A stretch of DNA of 38,985 nucleotides from an uncultured Comamonadaceae bacterium (GTDB lineage Bacteria > Pseudomonadota > Gammaproteobacteria > Burkholderiales > Burkholderiaceae), in the NCBI GenBank assembly GCA_946482595.1, contig CAMLSD010000044.1, positions 1 to 38,985 of the forward strand, in the 5' to 3' direction. The translations under genes were made by a program, and so were the position numbers. Shown piece after piece: positions 10,145 to 23,239 of this stretch (the first letter of the stretch is position 1; every line of letters begins with the position of its first letter). The notes beneath the pieces were generated by a model that made no database searches, was not told the DNA's origin, and saw only the letters and a program-made list of their open reading frames with translations.

Positions 10145-11425
10145 ATGACCGTCACCGCCATCTTCCTTTTCGTGCTGCTGGCCGGCATGGTCATCGGCAT
10201 GCCCATCGCCCATGCGCTGGTGCTGACCGGCGTGGCGCTGATGTGGCACCTCGACTTTTTCGATGCCCAGTTGCTGGCGCAGAACCTGCAGGCCGGCTTC
10301 GACAGCTTCCCGCTGCTGGCCGTGCCGTTTTTCATCCTGGCCGGTGAGCTGATGAATCACGGCGGGCTGAGCCGCCGCATCATCGACCTGGCGCGTGCCT
10401 TCGTCGGGCACATCCGCGGAGGCCTGGGTTTCGTGGCCGTGGGCGCGGCCATCCTGCTGGCCTCGATGAGCGGCTCCGCGATTGCCGACACGGCCGCACT
10501 GGCCACCATCCTGCTGCCGATGATGCGCCAGCAGCAGTACCCCGACGGCTACAGCGCCGGGCTGCTCGCCTCGGGCGGAATCATCGCGCCGATCATCCCG
10601 CCGTCCATGCCCTTCGTGATCTACGGCGTGACCACCAACACCTCGATCAGCAAGCTGTTCCTGGCCGGCGTGTTCCCGGGCCTGATGATGGGGCTGTTCC
10701 TGCTGTGCGCCTGGTGGTGGATCGCCCGCAGCCATGGCCTGGCCGCGATGGAACGGGTGGGCTGGCGCGATCGCGCCCGGGCGTTCGGGCGCAGCATCTG
10801 GGCGCTGATGATGCCGGTGATCATCCTGGGCGGCCTCAAGGGGGGCGTGTTCACGCCCACGGAGGCGGCGGTCGTGGCCGCGGTCTATGCGCTGTTCGTC
10901 TCGATGGTGATCTATCGCGAGCTGGGCTGGCGCGACGTCTATCACGTGCTCGTGGCCGCCAGCAAGACCACCGCCGTGGTGATGTTCCTGTGTGGCGCGG
11001 CCACCGTCACGGCCTACATGATCACGCTGGCCGACCTGCCCAACCAGCTCGCCGAGACCTTTGCGCCGGTCATGGGCCAGCCGGTGCTGTTCATGGCGCT
11101 GATGATGGTGTTCCTGCTGTTCGTCGGCACGGCCATGGACCTCACCCCCACGATCCTGATCTTCGGCCCGGTGTGTGCGCCGCTGGCCATGAAGGCCGGC
11201 ATCGACCCGGTGTACTTCGGCTTCATGTTCATCTTCGTGGGTTGTCTGGGCCTGATCACGCCGCCGGTGGGTACGGTGCAGAACGTGGTGGCAGGTGTCG
11301 GCCGGCTGCGCATGGAAACCGTGATCCGCGGCACCCAGCCCTTCCTGAGCATGTACCTCGTCCTGCTGGCGCTGTTCGTGCTGTTCCCGCAGCTCATCCT
11401 CACCCCCCTGAAGTGGATCCACTGA
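10145..11425 (+). CDS. dctM: TRAP transporter large membrane subunit (DctM)
   Basis: A 426-aa multi-helix permease that forms the transport path of the TRAP importer. Family motifs include GMPIAHALVLTG near the N-terminus, the repeat segment PFFILAGELMNHGGL, SGSAIADTAALATILLPMM and IIAPIIPPSMPFVIYGV. The second half has GVFTPTEAAVVAAVYA and GLITPPVGTVQNV. The length matches the usual 425-430 aa. ATG 10145 has GGAG six bases upstream, within the end of dctQ. It is third in the gntK-dctQ-dctM-dctP operon. Confidence 0.95.
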   Translation: MTVTAIFLFVLLAGMVIGMPIAHALVLTGVALMWHLDFFDAQLLAQNLQAGFDSFPLLAVPFFILAGELMNHGGLSRRIIDLARAFVGHIRGGLGFVAVGAAILLASMSGSAIADTAALATILLPMMRQQQYPDGYSAGLLASGGIIAPIIPPSMPFVIYGVTTNTSISKLFLAGVFPGLMMGLFLLCAWWWIARSHGLAAMERVGWRDRARAFGRSIWALMMPVIILGGLKGGVFTPTEAAVVAAVYALFVSMVIYRELGWRDVYHVLVAASKTTAVVMFLCGAATVTAYMITLADLPNQLAETFAPVMGQPVLFMALMMVFLLFVGTAMDLTPTILIFGPVCAPLAMKAGIDPVYFGFMFIFVGCLGLITPPVGTVQNVVAGVGRLRMETVIRGTQPFLSMYLVLLALFVLFPQLILTPLKWIH

Positions 11426-11463
11426 GACCACCACCCTTCCCGCAAACAAAGGAGATCGCAACC

Positions 11464-12474
11464 ATGAAACTCAAGCACCTCGTCGCCGCCCTCAGTGTGG
11501 CGCTCGCTGCCTCCGGCACGGCCCTGGCCCAGGACATCAAGCCGCGCATGATCCGCTTCGGCTACGGCCTGGTCGAACAGTCCAACCAGGGGCGTGCGGT
11601 GAAGCTGTTTGCCGAGGAGGTCGAGAAGGCCTCGGGCGGCAAGATGAAGGTGCGTGCGATCGGCGCGGCCGCGCTGGGTTCGGACGTGCAGATGCAGCAG
11701 GCCCTGATCGGCGGCGCCCAGGAGATGATGGTGGGCTCGACCGCCACGCTGGTGGGCATCACGAAGGAGATGGCGCTGTGGGACACGCCCTTCCTGTTCA
11801 ACAACGCCCAGGAAGCCGACATCGTGCTCGACGGCCCGGTGGGTGAAAAGGTCAAGGCCAAGCTCGATGAAAAGGGACTGGTGGGCCTGGTGTACTGGGA
11901 GAACGGTTTCCGCAATCTCACCAACAACAAGCGCCCGGTCGCCCGCCTGGAGGACATGGACGGCATCAAGCTGCGCGTGATGCAGAACAACGTCTTCCTC
12001 GACAGCTTCAAGAGCCTGGGCGCAAACGCGGTGCCGCTGCCCTTCTCGGAGCTGTTCACCGCGCTGGAAACCAAGGCGGTCGACGGTCAGGAGAATCCGT
12101 ACAACACCATCCTGTCCAGCAAGTTCTACGAGGTGCAGAAGTACCTCACCGTGACCAACCACGTCTACAGCCCGTGGATCGTGCTGGCCAGCAAGAAATG
12201 GTGGGACGGCCTGAGCGCTGCCGAGAAGAAGGTGCTGAACGACGCCGCGAAAAAGAGCCGCGACTTCGAACGCAAGGACACCCGCGAAGAGGCCGCCCGC
12301 GCGCTGGCCGACCTCAAGGCCAAGGGCATGCAGGTCAACGAGCTGTCGCCGGCCGAAGCCAACCGCATGCGCGAGAAGCTCACGGCGGTCAATGCCAGCA
12401 TCGCCGCCAACGTGGGCCAGGACCTCTGGAACGAAGTCCAGGCCGCCGTGGCGAAGGCACGCGCCGCCAAGTGA
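11464..12474 (+). CDS. dctP: TRAP transporter periplasmic solute-binding protein (DctP)
   Basis: A 336-aa secreted binding protein that captures the solute for DctQM. A signal peptide (about residues 1-22, ending ALA) precedes a DctP fold with AALGSDVQMQQALIGGAQEM, MDGIKLRVMQNNVFLDSFKSLGANAVPLPFSELFTAL and DGQENPYNTI. The Arg in LRVMQN is the usual carboxylate-binding residue, which fits an acidic solute such as gluconate. ATG 11464 follows a strong AGGAG. A longer open frame upstream overlaps dctM in another frame and is not coding. It closes the operon; a GC-rich hairpin follows at 12499-12522. Confidence 0.94.
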   Translation: MKLKHLVAALSVALAASGTALAQDIKPRMIRFGYGLVEQSNQGRAVKLFAEEVEKASGGKMKVRAIGAAALGSDVQMQQALIGGAQEMMVGSTATLVGITKEMALWDTPFLFNNAQEADIVLDGPVGEKVKAKLDEKGLVGLVYWENGFRNLTNNKRPVARLEDMDGIKLRVMQNNVFLDSFKSLGANAVPLPFSELFTALETKAVDGQENPYNTILSSKFYEVQKYLTVTNHVYSPWIVLASKKWWDGLSAAEKKVLNDAAKKSRDFERKDTREEAARALADLKAKGMQVNELSPAEANRMREKLTAVNASIAANVGQDLWNEVQAAVAKARAAK

Positions 12475-12498
12475 GGCCACGGGCGTGGGCGCGGCCCG

Positions 12499-12522
12499 GG
12501 GGCCTGCCGCGGTGGCGGCCCC
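12499..12522 (+). terminator. Possible hairpin terminator after dctP
   Basis: Arms GGGGCC (12499-12504) and GGCCCC (12517-12522) can extend inward by three pairs (GCC/GGC) past a bulged T. There is no T-run after it, so it would be a weak or Rho-assisted stop, or an RNA-protecting stem for the binding-protein message. Confidence 0.4.
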
Positions 12523-12590
12523 TGGCCACGAGGCGCTGATATGCTGCGCGGGGTCCATCCTCGCCGGCATCCCGACTGCCCCCCACGCCC

Positions 12591-13184
12591 ATGAAACGCC
12601 TGTCCCGATACTTCCTGCGTGGCCTGCTGGCCGTGTTGCCCATCGGCCTCACGGTCTATCTGCTGTTCATCTTCCTGGCATGGACCGAGAACATCGCCAT
12701 GCATGCCTTTCGCCCGCTGGTGGGCGATTTCTACATTCCGGGCCTGGGCCTGCTGCTCGGCGTGGCGGCCATCGTGGCGCTGGGCTTCCTGATCTCGCAG
12801 CCGGCGCTGGGCCGCACCCTCAGCCTGATCGAGCTGCCCTTCACCAACCTGCCGGTCATCAAGAGCATCTACAGCTCGATCAAGAGTTTTGCCGACTACT
12901 TCTCGCCGCAGCACAAGCAGGCACCGCAGCAGGTGGTGGTGCTGCGCATGCCCGGGCAGGACCTGGAGATCATCGGCCTGGTCACGCGAGACAGCCTGGC
13001 CGACCTGCCCGAGGGCGTGAACAAGGATGACCGGGTGGCCGTCTACCTGCCCATGGGCTACATGATCGGCGGCTACACCGTGTTCGTGCCCCGCGCCTGG
13101 ACCCAGCCCATCGCGATGACCGTCGAGGAGGCGATGCGCTCGTCGCTGATCGCCTGGATGGCCGGGCCGACCCAGCGGCCCTGA
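12591..13184 (+). CDS. DUF502 family inner-membrane protein
   Basis: A 197-aa member of the DUF502 family, whose function is not established. Two N-terminal membrane helices are visible (about residues 9-31 and 50-72), then the family core IELPFTNLPVIKSIYSSIKSFADYF and a C-terminal segment VAVYLPMGYMIGGYTVFVPRAW. ATG 12591 is the only sensible start, with no clear Shine-Dalgarno; a TATGCT at 12540 could be a -10. In many betaproteobacteria I recall this gene beside aspS; here an exported protein of unknown type follows after ten bases instead. Confidence 0.88.
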   Translation: MKRLSRYFLRGLLAVLPIGLTVYLLFIFLAWTENIAMHAFRPLVGDFYIPGLGLLLGVAAIVALGFLISQPALGRTLSLIELPFTNLPVIKSIYSSIKSFADYFSPQHKQAPQQVVVLRMPGQDLEIIGLVTRDSLADLPEGVNKDDRVAVYLPMGYMIGGYTVFVPRAWTQPIAMTVEEAMRSSLIAWMAGPTQRP

Positions 13185-13194
13185 GCAAGTCTCG

Positions 13195-13944
13195 ATGGAC
13201 CGGCGCACACGCTTCCCCGCACTTCTGGCCCCGGTGCTGGCTGCCGGTCTGCTGGCAGGGCCCGGGCCGGCCGCAGCGCAAACGACCACAACACAGGCGA
13301 CCGCAACACAGGCGACCGAAGCAGGATCGGCCGCAGCGCAATCAGCCGCCGAACCGGTCATCCGCGCCGACGAATACGACGGCCGCTGGATCGAAGGACA
13401 ACTTGGCGGCTGCCGGCTGGTCGTGCGTGCCAGCCGCGACCAGCACTTCCGCATCTCGACGGAAGGTGAAGCCTGCGACCCGCTGTCCGACGCCCTGCGG
13501 CCCACGGCCAGCGCCTGGCTGCACACCCTGATCGACACCCGCACCGTGGCCCACGAGCGCCTCAGCCTGAGCATCGACCTGTGGGCTCATCGCGATCTGC
13601 TGCTCACCTGGGCGGCAAGCCTGAAGGCATCGCCGGACTGGGCCGCACGCCCGCGGCGCAAGACACCCTGGGACACGTCCGAGTACCCTCTGGTGGCTCG
13701 CCTGCTGAAAGACACCGGACTGTTTGCCCGCTACGACACGACTCTGGGTGAACGCGGCTACGTGCTGTCGGCCGTGCACATCGAGAAGCTTACCTACCCG
13801 ACGATGACACAGCTCAAGCTGCCACCCGAGCAGGTCAGTGCACGGGGTTACCGCATGCGCGACAAGTTGCCGGTGCCGCTGATGACCACGCTGGCCTTTG
13901 CCCTCAGGGCCGACCGTGCAGCGCCGCCGGTGAAGCGGGATTGA
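13195..13944 (+). CDS. Exported protein of unknown function
   Basis: A 249-aa protein with a clear signal peptide (RRTRFPALLAPVLAAGLLAG, cleaved near AAAQ at residue 29). A low-complexity Thr/Gln/Ala stretch follows, partly built from a perfect 15-bp tandem duplication. The mature part has two Cys (GGCRLVV and GEACDPL) that could form a disulfide. I recognise no family. It starts ten bases after the DUF502 gene and is likely co-transcribed with it. Its last 41 bases overlap the convergent LysE gene. Confidence 0.75.
   Translation: MDRRTRFPALLAPVLAAGLLAGPGPAAAQTTTTQATATQATEAGSAAAQSAAEPVIRADEYDGRWIEGQLGGCRLVVRASRDQHFRISTEGEACDPLSDALRPTASAWLHTLIDTRTVAHERLSLSIDLWAHRDLLLTWAASLKASPDWAARPRRKTPWDTSEYPLVARLLKDTGLFARYDTTLGERGYVLSAVHIEKLTYPTMTQLKLPPEQVSARGYRMRDKLPVPLMTTLAFALRADRAAPPVKRD
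13289..13318 (+). repeat. Tandem 15-bp duplication
   Basis: Two perfect copies of CAACACAGGCGACCG (13289-13303 and 13304-13318) encode a TQATA/TQATE repeat just after the signal peptide of the exported protein. The repeat is in frame, so copy number can change without frameshift. Confidence 0.9.
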
Positions 13945-14578
13945 CTCGCGCATCCTGCGTGGCGATCAGGTCGCGCAAGGAGGCCAGCGCCAGCGCCAGG
14001 AAGGCAATCGCGCAGGCCCGATAGGTCAGCCGCGCCCAGTGCTGGCCGAGGTTGCGGAACACCCGGTCGACCAGTGCTGCGCAGATGAAGCACCACAGCA
14101 CCGAGGACACCATGAACCCGCCGAAAAACACGGCGTACTGCGTGACGGAGGGCTCGCTCACCCCCACCGCACCCATCGCGCTGCCCAGGGCCGCCCAGTA
14201 GGCCACGTTCTGCGGGTTGGTGACCGACAGCAGCATGCCCGAGCGCAGTGCGCGGCGCTGGCAGGTCGCCCCGGGCGGCAGGTCGACCGCAAACTCGTGA
14301 TGCGCAGCACGCCACGCATCCCAGGCCAGCCAGAGCAGGTAGACCACACCGGCCACGCCCACCGGCCAGCGCAGCGCCGGACTCTGCAGCAGCAGGCCCA
14401 CGCCCGCCAGGCCCAGCACGGCCCACAAGGCATCGCCCACCAGGGAGCCGACCTGCACCGCAAAGGCCGGCCGGAAGCCGCCACGCACGCCTTGACGCAC
14501 GGTCTCGGCAAACACCGCGCCGGGCGCAGCATTGAAGATGAAACCAAGGACGATGGCAGCAGTGAACAGGGTCAGCAT
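13904..14578 (-). CDS. LysE/RhtB-family amino-acid exporter
   Basis: A 224-aa inner-membrane protein with about six helices. The N-terminus LFTAAIVLGFIFNAAPGAVFAETVRQGVRGGFRPA is the LysE/RhtB signature, and the central NPQNVAYWAALGS matches the family's NP motif. Such proteins export amino acids or derivatives; the substrate cannot be read. ATG 14578 is directly preceded by nearly three 12-bp repeats and has no Shine-Dalgarno. It lies 78 bases after the HD-GYP gene on the same strand and may be transcribed with that signalling operon. Its 3' end overlaps the convergent exported-protein gene by 41 bases. Confidence 0.9.
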   Translation of the reverse strand: MLTLFTAAIVLGFIFNAAPGAVFAETVRQGVRGGFRPAFAVQVGSLVGDALWAVLGLAGVGLLLQSPALRWPVGVAGVVYLLWLAWDAWRAAHHEFAVDLPPGATCQRRALRSGMLLSVTNPQNVAYWAALGSAMGAVGVSEPSVTQYAVFFGGFMVSSVLWCFICAALVDRVFRNLGQHWARLTYRACAIAFLALALASLRDLIATQDARVNPASPAALHGRP

Positions 14579-14613
14579 GGTGAGGGATCAGGTGAGGGAT
14601 CAGGTGCGGGATC
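14579..14613 (-). repeat. 12-bp tandem repeats in the lysE-type leader
   Basis: On the plus strand, GGTGAGGGATCA occurs at 14579-14590 and 14591-14602, and a third copy with one mismatch and cut short runs 14603-14613. The array abuts the ATG of the LysE gene. On the gene's strand it reads as C-rich TGATCCCTCACC units, replacing the expected ribosome binding site. Confidence 0.9.
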
Positions 14614-14620
14614 GGCGACG

Positions 14621-14639
14621 TGACAACGCCGGATTGTCA
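14621..14639. repeat. Small inverted repeat between HD-GYP and LysE genes
   Basis: Arms TGACAA (14621-14626) and TTGTCA (14634-14639) flank seven bases. This could be an operator or a short RNA stem upstream of the LysE gene. No T-run is present, so it is a poor terminator. Confidence 0.45.
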
Positions 14640-14656
14640 TGCAAGATCCATGCCGC

Positions 14657-15828
14657 TCACGCCTTGCCGGACACCTCGATCCGCTCGACCGGCACCTCCA
14701 TCGTCAGGCGCTGCAGCACATGGGCCATGTCGGCGTCCTCGTCGGCATACCGTTCGGAAATGGCCTTGAAGTCGTCGGCCTGTTGCACGAAGGCCTCCAC
14801 CATGTCGGGATCGAAATGGCGGCCGGCACCGTCGCGGATGATCTGCACGGCCTGCTCATGCGGCATCGCGGGCTTGTAGACGCGCCGGCTGATCAGCGCG
14901 TCATAGACGTCGGCGATCGCCATCAGGCGGGCCGACACGGGAATGGCCTCACCCTGCAGACCCTGCGGATACCCCGAGCCGTCCCACTTCTCCTGGTGGC
15001 TCCAGGCGATTTCCTTGGCAAAGCGCAGGAAGTCCACTTCCAGGCCAAGCTGGTCCTCGGCACGCTGGATCGCGTCGCGCCCCAGCGTGGTGTGGGTCTT
15101 CATGATCTCGAACTCGTCCGGCGTGAGCTTGCCCGGCTTGAGCAGGATGCGATCGGGCACGCCCACCTTGCCGATGTCATGCAGCGGGGCCGACTTGAAC
15201 AGCGACTCGATCGTCGACTCGGTGAGGAAATCCCGGAACCGCGGGTGCTCGCGCAGGGCCAGGCACAAGGAACGCACGTAGTACTGGGTGCGACGGATGT
15301 GGTTGCCCGTCTCGTTGTCACGCGTCTCGGCCAGCGAGGCCAGCGTGAAGATGGTGACGTCCTGGATGGCCTGCAGTTCGCGGGTGCGACGGCTCACTTC
15401 GGCTTCGAGGTAGGCGTTCTTGTCGCGCAGGAAGTCGGCCACCGTTTTCAGGTGCAGGTGCGTGGCCACCCGCGCCAGCACGATGGGCGGGCTCACCGGT
15501 TTGGTGATGTAGTCGACCGCACCGAGATTGAGGCCGCGCTCCTCGTCTTCCATTTCCGACAGCGCGGTCAGGAAGATGACCGGCACGGTCTGCGTGCGCA
15601 GGTCGGCCTTCAGCCGCGACAGCACCTCGTAGCCGTCCATCACCGGCATCATGATGTCCAGCAGGATCAGATCAGGCGGCTCCTCGCCCCAGGCGATCTT
15701 CAATGCACGTTCGCCGTTGGTGGCCACCTTGACGCGGTAGCTGTCCTTGAGCAGCGAGCTCATCAGGCTGAGGTTCTCCGGCGTGTCGTCGACGACCAGC
15801 ACCGTGGGCTTGTCCATGAAGGTTTGTG

Positions 15829-15832
<4 letters not shown>
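14657..15832 (-). CDS. Response regulator with HD-GYP phosphodiesterase output
   Basis: A 391-aa cytoplasmic response regulator that probably hydrolyses cyclic-di-GMP when phosphorylated. The receiver domain (about 8-125) has the acid pair DD (15-16), phospho-acceptor Asp59 in LLDIMMP and the conserved Lys111. The HD-GYP domain (about 155-360) has the HD pair at 218-219 ([12 protein letters not shown]), the GYP at 287-289 ([13 protein letters not shown]) and DVYDAL. ATG 15832 overlaps the stop of the hybrid kinase (ATGA) and has GGGAG seven bases upstream. It is therefore the coupled output of the two kinases encoded just before it. It opposes the diguanylate cyclase at the start of the window in function. 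Confidence 0.95.
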
Positions 15833-19832
<4,000 letters not shown>

Positions 19833-19836
<4 letters not shown>

Positions 19837-21869
19837 CGCAGCGCTCCCTGTCCGGGCCGGCTGTCCTGCCACGGCGCCACCTTCGGAAGGCGCAGTGTGA
19901 AGCAGGCCCCCTCGCCCGGTGTGGATTCGACGTCGATGCGCCCGCCCAGCACGCTGCTCACCAGCGAGTGCACCATGTGCAGGCCCAGGCCGCTGCCGCC
20001 GCGCCCCAGCGCCGTGGTGAAGAAGGGCTCGAAGACGGCATTCAGGTGGTCCGCGGCGATGCCGGCTCCGTCGTCGGCCACGCTCAGCCAGACCTGATCG
20101 AGGTCGTCTTCACCGGCCGCAATGCGGATCACGCCCCGGCCATCGGGGCCATGGCCATGCTTCAGCGCGTTGTCGACCAGATTGGTCAGCACCTGGCCCA
20201 ACGGGCCGGGGTAGCTGTCCAGTTGCAGCCCGGGCGGCACCGATTCGATCACCTCCACGCTGCGCCCCTTGAATGCCGGCCTGAGCATCATCAGGTTCTC
20301 AGCCACGAGTTCGTGGACCGCAAATCGTCGGCGATGCATCGAGGTGCGATCGACCGCCACCTGCTTGAAGCTCGCGATCAGGTCGGCAGCGCGCTGCAGG
20401 TTGCGCGTCAGCAGCGCCGAGTTGGCGGTCGCGTCACGCACATAGGTTTCCAGCACCGAACGCTTGAGCCCCTGCGAAAGGCTTTGCGCCAGCCCGCGGG
20501 TCTGGTCCCCCAGTGTCGAGGCGGCCAGCAGGCTGTTGCCGATCGGTGTGTTGAGTTCATGCGCGATGCCGGCCACGAGCCGGCCCAGCGCCGCGAGCTT
20601 TTCCGACTGCATCAACTCCTGCGAAGCCTGAGCGAGCGCCTGGGTGCGTTCCTGCACCCGCTCCTCGAGGGTGCGATTGAGTTCCTGCAGATGGTGGGTG
20701 AGTTCGGCCAGGTCACGGTCGGCCCGCTTGCGTTCGGTGACGTCGCGCAGCACACCCAGCACATGCGGCTCGCCCTGAAGATGCAGCACCGTGGCATTGA
20801 ACAGGCAGTCCCTGAACTCACCGGCCCGCGTGCGCAGCCGCACCTCGAAGTCACGCACCTGCACGCTGTGCCGCAGCGCCTTGAGCAGGTCCACCGTGCG
20901 TTCGGCCGGCCACAGGCGCAGCTCGGGTGCGGTGGTCGCCAGCACATGCTCGCGGGTGTAGCCGGTCAGGCTCACCCAGGCCTCGTTCACGTCCACCATG
21001 CGGCCGTCGTCCAGGCGGGCCAGCGAGATCGCGTCCGGCGTGGCCCAGAAGGCGGCCGCCAGCTTGGCCTGGGACAGGCGCAAGGCCTCCTCGGCGCGGT
21101 ACTGTGCGGTGCGGTCGTGCGCCAGCCAGACGACCAGCGAACCTTCGCGGGCGCGCACCACGGTCAGCGACAGCTCGGCCTGGATGATCTCGCCGCCGCG
21201 CCGACGAAAGCTCACCGGCATCGACTGCACACGCAGGTCCTGCACGGTCAGCTCGCCCACCCGTCGCCGCTGATCGGGGTCGACCCACAGATCGAGTTCG
21301 AGCGAGGTCTTGCCCAGCGCCTCCTCGCGGGTGTAGCCGAAGCGTTCGCACCAGGCCTGGTTGACGTCGACAAAGCGGGTGCTGGAGCGGTCGATCACGG
21401 CCACCGGCTCGGGCACCAGGTCGAACAGCAGGCGAACCCGGCGCTGGTGATCGGCGTCGTCGTCCCGGCGCGGCGCCAGTGCCATGCCGGGCCGCTCCCG
21501 CCAGGCCACCACGACATGGCCGGCACGCAGGCTCATGGTCCAGACCTGGAAGACCTGCTCGATGCCCGGGTCGAGGTGCTGCACCTCGTCGAAGGGCATG
21601 GGCTGGCCCGTGCGTGCCGTCAGCCGGATGCGTTGCACGAGACCGATGCCGCCGAGCATCGGCAGGACCGCCTCGAAGCCACCGCCGAGCAGTTCGTCGC
21701 GCGACCGCCCGAGCCAGTCCACCGCTCGCGCGTTGGCATCGACCACTTCCAGCGTTTCGGGCTCGTGGAGGCGAAATTCCAGTGCCGCGAACGGCAGTGC
21801 GCCCATCGCGGTCCGTGCGGCAGCTGATTCGGCGGTCTCCACCGTGGGCCCTTCCCCGTGTCCAGTCAT
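19833..21869 (-). CDS. Cytoplasmic PAS-domain histidine kinase
   Basis: A 678-aa soluble kinase with no membrane helix. Three PAS domains are visible: [22 protein letters not shown] (about 25-130), [29 protein letters not shown] (about 145-255) and [29 protein letters not shown] (about 265-380). A coiled coil leads to the phospho-His in [17 protein letters not shown]-site motifs are [15 protein letters not shown] and [10 protein letters not shown]. There is no receiver domain, so it must pass phosphate onward, probably to the coupled hybrid kinase or the HD-GYP regulator. ATG 21869 is the likeliest start; the frame is open further upstream but the sequence there holds intergenic hairpins. The stop overlaps the hybrid kinase start by four bases. 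Confidence 0.93.
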
Positions 21870-21909
21870 GGATGCTGCGTCGATTACGACACAGCTTGGC
21901 ACGAATTGG

Positions 21910-21934
21910 CCCGATCTCCCCCAAACGGGGGAGA
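21910..21934 (-). promoter_or_regulatory. CCCCC-AAAC-GGGGG element upstream of the PAS kinase
   Basis: On the plus strand, CCCGATC (21910-21916) is followed by a palindrome TCTCCCCC/GGGGGAGA (21915-21922 and 21927-21934) around AAAC. It lies 46-65 bases upstream of the kinase ATG. A near-copy stands upstream of the other PAS kinase (34783-34805). No T-run follows, so a protein-binding site is more likely than a terminator. Confidence 0.6.
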
Positions 21935-21941
21935 AAGCTCC

Positions 21942-21957
21942 GCCCGCAATTGCGGGC
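21942..21957. repeat. 16-bp perfect palindrome
   Basis: GCCCGCAATTGCGGGC is a perfect palindrome between the MFS gene and the PAS kinase. It may be an operator, or with its two neighbours (21915-21934 and 21970-21991) part of a three-hairpin intergenic block. Confidence 0.6.
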
Positions 21958-21969
21958 ATTGTTGGCATT

Positions 21970-21991
21970 GGCGCGGGCCCCTGCCCGCGCC
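21970..21991 (-). terminator. Strong GC hairpin just past the MFS gene
   Basis: Perfect 9-bp arms GGCGCGGGC (21970-21978) and GCCCGCGCC (21983-21991) with a four-base loop start three bases past the MFS stop codon. There is no clear T-run on the minus strand, so it is a possible weak terminator or a 3'-end protecting stem. Confidence 0.5.
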
Positions 21992-21994
21992 GGA

Positions 21995-23239
21995 TCAGGC
22001 CGGCTGCGCTGCCGGGGCCGGATGGGCCTCACGGATCGGCAGGTGCACCAGGGCGGCGCCCACGGCCAGCACGATGTCGACGTACCACATCCAGTCGTAG
22101 CTGCCGGTCCAGTCGAAAGCCTTGCCGCCCAGCCAGGCGCCGAGGAAACCACCGATCTGGTGCGCCAGCATCACCACGCCGAACAGCGTGGCCATGTGGG
22201 TCGGGCCGAAGAACTTGGCGACCAGGCCGGCGGTGGGCGGCACCGTGGACAGGTAGGTGAGCCCGATCACGGCGGCAAACACGAGCATGACAGCCTCGGT
22301 CTTGGGCGCGAGCACGAACACCAGCACGGCCACCGCTCGCGTGGCGTAGACCAGCGAGAGCAGCGACTTCATCCGCCAGCGGCCTACCGCCCAGCCCATC
22401 GCAAAGCTGCCCACGATGTTGAACAGGCCGATCACTGCCAGCGACCAGGCGCCGACCTCTGGCGGCAACTGGCAGGAGGCCACCACACCGGGCAGATGCG
22501 TGGCGATGAAGGCCACATGGAATCCGCAGACGAAAAAGCCGATGCACAGCAGCCGGTAGCCCGGCTCGCGCCAGGCCCGTGCAAGGGCTTCGCGGGTGGT
22601 TTCACGCGCCGGGGCAGGCGCCGCCGTGCCGGCCGCGGCAGTCACGGCTGTGGCGGGGGTGGGCGCACGCCCACGCAGCACCCAGGCTGCCGGCAAGGCG
22701 AGCAGCGTGAGCGCCGCCAGACTCTGCAGCGCCACCACCCATCCCGCGGCCGCGGTGATGCCCTGGGCGATCGGCGCGAACACGAACTGGCCGAACGAAC
22801 CGCCGGCATTCACGATGCCGGTGGCCATGCCGCGACGCTCGGGCGGCACGAGCCGGGTCGTGGCGGCCATCAGCACCGAAGGCCCGGCCAGGCCCGCCCC
22901 GCCGGCGGCCAGCACACCGATGGCCAGGATCAGCCCGGCCGTGCTGGTCATGAAGGGTGTGAGCGCCGTGCCCACGGCCACCAGCACGACGCCGACCACC
23001 AGCACCCGCCCAGGGCCGTAGCGGTCGGCAACGATACCGGCCAGCGGCTGCGTCAACCCCCACCACAGCTGTCCGAAGGCAAAAGCCAGGCTGATGCTGG
23101 CCAGGCCCAGCCCGGTCGATGTGTTCATCACCCCGAGGAACAGCCCCATCGACTGCCGTGCGCCCATGGTGAGTGCAAACGTGCCGGCCGCGGCCAGCAG
23201 CACCAGGCCCACGGCCACCGGTGCGGTTCGACTATGCAT
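21995..23239 (-). CDS. Major facilitator superfamily transporter
   Basis: A 414-aa inner-membrane transporter with about 12 helices in two bundles split by a Pro/Ala-rich loop (about residues 205-235). The loop after helix 2 carries the MFS signature GIVADRYGPGRVLVVG. It resembles MFS carriers of the oxalate/monocarboxylate or OFA type, but the substrate is not readable. An upstream GTG (23257) is in frame, but ATG 23239 has GGGAG six bases before it. The start overlaps the marR stop by eight bases, so the two are translationally coupled and the transporter is probably under MarR control. Confidence 0.9.
   Translation of the reverse strand: MHSRTAPVAVGLVLLAAAGTFALTMGARQSMGLFLGVMNTSTGLGLASISLAFAFGQLWWGLTQPLAGIVADRYGPGRVLVVGVVLVAVGTALTPFMTSTAGLILAIGVLAAGGAGLAGPSVLMAATTRLVPPERRGMATGIVNAGGSFGQFVFAPIAQGITAAAGWVVALQSLAALTLLALPAAWVLRGRAPTPATAVTAAAGTAAPAPARETTREALARAWREPGYRLLCIGFFVCGFHVAFIATHLPGVVASCQLPPEVGAWSLAVIGLFNIVGSFAMGWAVGRWRMKSLLSLVYATRAVAVLVFVLAPKTEAVMLVFAAVIGLTYLSTVPPTAGLVAKFFGPTHMATLFGVVMLAHQIGGFLGAWLGGKAFDWTGSYDWMWYVDIVLAVGAALVHLPIREAHPAPAAQPA

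Noticed and set aside
9599..11461. Minus-strand open frame of 620 codons opposite the TRAP genes
   Set aside because: Low-complexity His/Gln/Asp product antisense to dctQ and dctM, which have exact family motifs.
10705..11463. Long N-terminal extension of dctP in another frame than dctM
   Set aside because: The extension overlaps dctM and is Arg/Gly-rich; ATG 11464 has a strong ribosome binding site and starts a signal peptide.
21915..21991. The three hairpins as one clear intrinsic terminator for the MFS gene
   Set aside because: No stem is followed by a T-run on the minus strand; only the first stem is placed as a possible weak terminator.
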